64,000 nucleotides of DNA from positions 1-64,000 of the forward strand of contig NC_018329.1 in assembly GCF_000234665.1 (NCBI RefSeq), read 5' to 3'. The stretch is from Leishmania mexicana MHOM/GT/2001/U1103 (lineage: Eukaryota; Euglenozoa; Kinetoplastea; Trypanosomatida; Trypanosomatidae). Below the pieces are notes generated by a model. It saw only the letters and a list, made by a program, of their open reading frames with translations. It was not told the origin of the DNA and did no database searches. Made by a program: the position numbers and the translations under genes. Positions 61,601-64,000 of this stretch are shown here, piece after piece (position 1 is the stretch's first letter; each line of letters begins with the position of its first letter).

Positions 61601-62822
61601 AGTAGGACACCTGGTTGTTCGCGCCCACCCCGAGCATCGCCATGCCAGCTGAAATGAACGTCGGGTCACTGTTCACCGGTACCGTGCAGACCATGCGGTT
61701 GTCCTGCAAGTTCTTCACCCCAATCGTGCGGGTGGAGATGAAGGAGAAGACGAGCGTGCCGTAGGAGGCGCTGACGTTTAACACTTTCAGCGTGAACACG
61801 GTAACATTGCCATGGTCCGTGCCGAGGAGAAGCTGCTGACCATCTCTCGACCACGTGAGCAAGTCTGGTACCCCCTTGTCCGACTCGAACGTTGCCTCGT
61901 CGCCGGTGGCCGCGATACCGTCATCGTTGATGCGCAGCAGGCGCACACGGTTCTCAGCGACCGCCGCGACGAGACCGCTGCCCTCGCCGAAGTTCACCAT
62001 GTGCACGGCGCTCTTCGACACGCTGACGGAGCTACGCAGCCGCACCTCACTGCCGGCCAGGTCCAGCAGACCCACCGCGCCGCTCTTAAACCCTGCCACG
62101 AACTCGCCATTGATGCAGGCAGTCAAGGATGTGATGAGGCCAAGCCCGGAGTTGAATTGGCCGGCTGCCGTTGAGAACGACCGAAGGTCGACAACCATTA
62201 CCGTGTTGCCGAGGTTCACGGCGGCGAGGCTCAAGCTCTTCGGCGAGCTGGCCGTCCCCGAAACGCACACAGACTGCGGCGCCGAAGGCAACGGAATCGT
62301 TTTCAGCGTGTTGCCTTCCGCGTCAGAGATGGACAAACTGCGGTCTGCTGAGATAATCAAGAGACGGCTGTCTGGCCCGGGGGTCCACACACCGGAGAGA
62401 AGCTGTTGCGTGTGCGTGCCCACCACCGGCACAAGCCGCAGGGTCCTCCGGTTGTACACTACGAACTGACCGCTCTTCGCGCCGATAGCGAACTGCGGCT
62501 GCGAAGGAGACCAGCAGATGAAGCGCAGGTCGCTCAGCTTTGTGTCTATGGTGTCAGTGTGGCGTGTGCGATGCGCGTACAGGTGCACATCAGAGGAGCT
62601 TCTAGTGATGATGGCGAGTGTGTCACTGCCGCAGTCCCACGCCATGTCCACGACACCCGGCATGGGGAACTGATGCTCCACCTTGCCCAGCTTGTTCAGG
62701 ATGAGTACCCGGCCCTTCGAGCCAGTCACCGCAATCAGCGGCGCAGACGAGTGCAGCGCCTGCACGACATGCCCGCGGCCCACGTCTGCGGAGGAGATGT
62801 CGAACTGCTTCGTGAGGCCCAT
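58692..62822 (-). CDS. IFT144: Intraflagellar transport protein IFT144 (WDR19)
   Basis: A 1376-aa IFT-A core component required for retrograde transport and for bringing membrane proteins into the flagellum. The order is that of WDR19: two N-terminal WD40 beta-propellers (about 1-650, for example LRFICWSPSQPQFAIGA, LLTWSRDGQQLLLG), then a long TPR-like helical region (about 720-1240: EDLAVKALHMLDVELAIRVYRQL, NFFLRSSQPLCALEMRRDMMQW, AAQLYEKARDLERAATIYIERC, EKAYLQAEDWDNAVRLKLEKL). The C-terminal about 86 residues form a double zinc-binding module with CPYC, CGAC, PCCGFP and CPIC pairs, matching the WDR19 tail. Human WDR19 has 1342 residues. The ATG at 62822 opens the conserved MGLTKQF start; the upstream open frame is leader. 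Confidence 0.95.
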   Translation of the reverse strand: MGLTKQFDISSADVGRGHVVQALHSSAPLIAVTGSKGRVLILNKLGKVEHQFPMPGVVDMAWDCGSDTLAIITRSSSDVHLYAHRTRHTDTIDTKLSDLRFICWSPSQPQFAIGAKSGQFVVYNRRTLRLVPVVGTHTQQLLSGVWTPGPDSRLLIISADRSLSISDAEGNTLKTIPLPSAPQSVCVSGTASSPKSLSLAAVNLGNTVMVVDLRSFSTAAGQFNSGLGLITSLTACINGEFVAGFKSGAVGLLDLAGSEVRLRSSVSVSKSAVHMVNFGEGSGLVAAVAENRVRLLRINDDGIAATGDEATFESDKGVPDLLTWSRDGQQLLLGTDHGNVTVFTLKVLNVSASYGTLVFSFISTRTIGVKNLQDNRMVCTVPVNSDPTFISAGMAMLGVGANNQVSYYEYFIPNSLPYPMVDAAKNVAEASQQAHSAFLLTVEYPSTVTDLKVNSQLAAVVCDGRVQVSPIRDTPQAAAPVYFPQSGDTRLVSIGLSEAFFLYATTNRVSVYALHNFQQVATFTCNTGVKRAFPNPACTHVAYVDESNDLFNLNLVTEVANKAEGFEPDQKTVLWDQAEATVFMTHDSQKCVTFVNTPHSRHGATCESVLVKDTTNANLYTPLPSDYTPIALFRGTVVCQTSNGTLDTVPLQTHTNIFLRTPNAEAFYNNFSLNRLRWSSNNISTPQEAEDLAVKALHMLDVELAIRVYRQLSQPSLVLCLEKIRHIHEKNLLLGHVSMIMGYVKDAQNFFLRSSQPLCALEMRRDMMQWERALTLAAQLAPEEVPVISREYAQQLEYRGVYAKALEMFQQGHRQLPTGQASTELAVTMQEVERHNEQCRQGAARCQIRTGSIADAMKIAKESTEMPFVKECAKLCEDNQKHEEAAQLYEKARDLERAATIYIERCKNLKAAARLLPLIKSRNIIGIYAHGKEAEGAFADAEKAYLQAEDWDNAVRLKLEKLNDLHGAYLIVRQTRSANAAALVAKKCKSQNEYGMAVEFLVLAKSLDEAFELAKAHDCMFHFESALLNQVQLKDGVAPLADQADFTMIAEYYDNEGKAGQAGMYYHISGNYAKALKKYLESGQPEDIEKAVEVVGKAHSDSLTNKFIDYLMGETDGEPKDPSYIFKLYLAMGSYEKAAKTSVIIAAKEQEMGNYKSAHKTLVEAYSILQQKNMRVPNDLRRALMLLHSYIIVKDLLKIMKNEDTACRMLLRVSRNIQKFPKHVANIVTTTVLQCIKSNFKKSAFEYACFLIQNEKYRTEMTEKSRKKIEGIVRRHSKDDAVDPVEPMLPCPYCDAPVAETELDCGACKNTIPFCIVTGKHIVKNDYTATPCCGFPATYSALMTRLSETLTCPICGATVDISKVNCVADPELKALL

Positions 62823-64000
62823 TGCGTGATGGGCGACAAAAAGGCCCCAGATGAAAACGTGGCGGCAGCGAAGCGATCGGAGACAACGCTGTTCAGGCGT
62901 GCGCACACGCACATGCAAGCGACTCAATGTCAGAGAGCAGCCCAAATACTATACGCTGCGGTATTCACGGGTGCGTGTCTTTCGGTGCGTCGCGACAGTC
63001 CCCGCACTCTCGTCGGATTCTCTCGCGACTCTCCGGCGCACGCGGCGAGAGAGAGTGAGCGTCGGTGCCGGGGGGGGTGCGGCGCAGGTCCTCTCGCACT
63101 GCTTTGCGGCGGTGATCGTCGTTGGAGGTGCCCCAAATGCTGTCTGTGGTCCCTCGCACACAGATCCACAGGCACACGCGCGGTGGGCAACAACCGCACA
63201 GGAAACCGAGAGGAAAGCGACTTTTGGGAAGGAGGTGAGGAGCCTAAACAAGCCCAGCCTGGCAGGTGGAGATACGGTGAACACCTTCCCGCACGCGACC
63301 CCCAAACTAACAGGGATAGAAAACTGAGCGCTGGCATGTAACGTGGGCGCGTGCGAGTGTGTGCCGGGCCGTCGGACGGGGGAGGGGAATAGGCACAGAG
63401 AGGAAAACGACTGTGGAGAGTGTCGACATGCTGTGAGTCATGCATACAGCCTAGATTTAGAGAGCCCCGCACCCCGCATCCGGTACCCTGGCTTCCTTCT
63501 TCAACTCAGTTGGGGAAGTAAGCCTGAATACGCCCTGACATGTAGACCACCACCCTCTCTCGCGCAGGCACACACAGAGGGGATGCACTGCCTCTCCGTG
63601 GTCTACACTACCCTGCCTGCAAGCCGAGCCACGGCTTGTACAAGAAAGAAGGGGTGAGAGGGGTAGCAGGAAAGCAGAGTTAGTTACGACAGAGACCACC
63701 CCATTTTTGTCGGACGAGGCGTCTCGCTGCATGCCACGATTTCCTTCCAGCGCCTTTTGTTTGTTTTATTATCCGCAAGAGAAGCCACTGTGGAAGAAGA
63801 GCTCAGGTGTGCACGCGCGCAAGAGGAAGACGAGCGGGCGAGTCAGGAACGCGAGAGAAAAAGCGAAACACAACGAGAGAAACAATGGAAAAAAAAGCCA
63901 GCAACCCAACGCGCCTGATGCGCACGTCACCACGAGAGCTGGCACACCACCCATAAAGAAACCCTCACCTTGAGCTGCAAGAGACCCATAGCTCTCAACC
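62823..64000. other. Intergenic right edge: IFT144 leader and probable 3' flank of an off-window gene
   Basis: About 1.2 kb. Short open frames on both strands are mutually overlapping and Arg/Ser-rich; none looks real. Purine-rich runs near 63360-63420 and 63820-63895 are pyrimidine tracts on the minus strand. The next gene of the unit lies beyond the window. Confidence 0.55.

Noticed and set aside
1..64000. tRNA, rRNA, snRNA or CRISPR features
   Set aside because: Reading both strands I found no tRNA-like T-loop and B-box pattern in a cloverleaf context, no rRNA-like sequence and no spaced direct repeats. snoRNAs could be missed by eye; a covariance-model search would settle it.

Overview
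This window is the left end of a trypanosomatid chromosome, most likely a Leishmania species or a close Leishmaniinae relative. It opens with about 310 bp of telomeric CCCTAA repeats. All 23 protein genes I can support lie on the minus strand, so transcription runs from right to left toward the telomere. They are intronless, GC-rich and separated by 0.35-2.8 kb, and many starts have a pyrimidine tract and AG trans-splice acceptor just upstream. This is a directional polycistronic unit. The order of a PABP3-type poly(A)-binding protein, an ETF-beta, a TypA GTPase and a UCH hydrolase agrees with what I remember of Leishmania chromosome 25. That recollection was not checked, and I cannot name the species.

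Layout. Bases 1-312 are telomere. Bases 313-500 are a strongly A/C-biased telomere-associated stretch. Bases 501-9594 hold no intact gene. Within them, about 2.5-6.3 kb keeps frame-broken fragments of a minus-strand leucine-rich-repeat gene, a 12-bp-stem hairpin lies at 6627-6659, and the first copy of a 682-bp dispersed repeat lies at 7233-7914. From 9595 to 62822 is the gene array. In transcription order (right to left) it encodes IFT144, a UCH-type deubiquitinase, a protein with dsRBD-like repeats that is probably mitochondrial, CPSF100, a coiled-coil protein, a 712-aa unknown, RPB6, mitochondrial TypA, ETF-beta, a 474-aa unknown, a RAMP4/SERP1-like protein, a 56-aa basic protein, a Bet1-like SNARE, an 86-aa probable mitochondrial protein, PABP3, a 299-aa unknown, a 118-aa unknown, an SFT2-like Golgi protein, a CEP44-like protein, a large coiled-coil protein, a BMT5-like putative RNA methyltransferase with C-terminal zinc fingers, the NatB catalytic subunit NAA20, and a Golgi-type GT2 glycosyltransferase as the most telomere-proximal gene. 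Bases 62823-64000 hold only the leader region of IFT144 and intergenic DNA.

The genes do not form one pathway. They are a housekeeping mixture, as expected in trypanosomatids where neighbours share a transcript but not a function. Recurring themes are RNA handling (CPSF100, PABP3, RPB6, the dsRBD-like protein, the BMT5-like enzyme), the secretory pathway (glycosyltransferase, SFT2, Bet1, RAMP4) and mitochondria (TypA, ETF-beta, several small proteins).

The most unusual feature is two families of dispersed repeats, each present as two copies more than 99% identical in direct orientation (7233-7914 with 35820-36503, and 31701-32233 with 56304-56836). They sit in 3' flanks of genes, look like SIDER-type retroposon remnants, and their interleaved spacing could support recombination into overlapping 24-29 kb amplicons. 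I see no RNA genes, CRISPR arrays or intact transposons.
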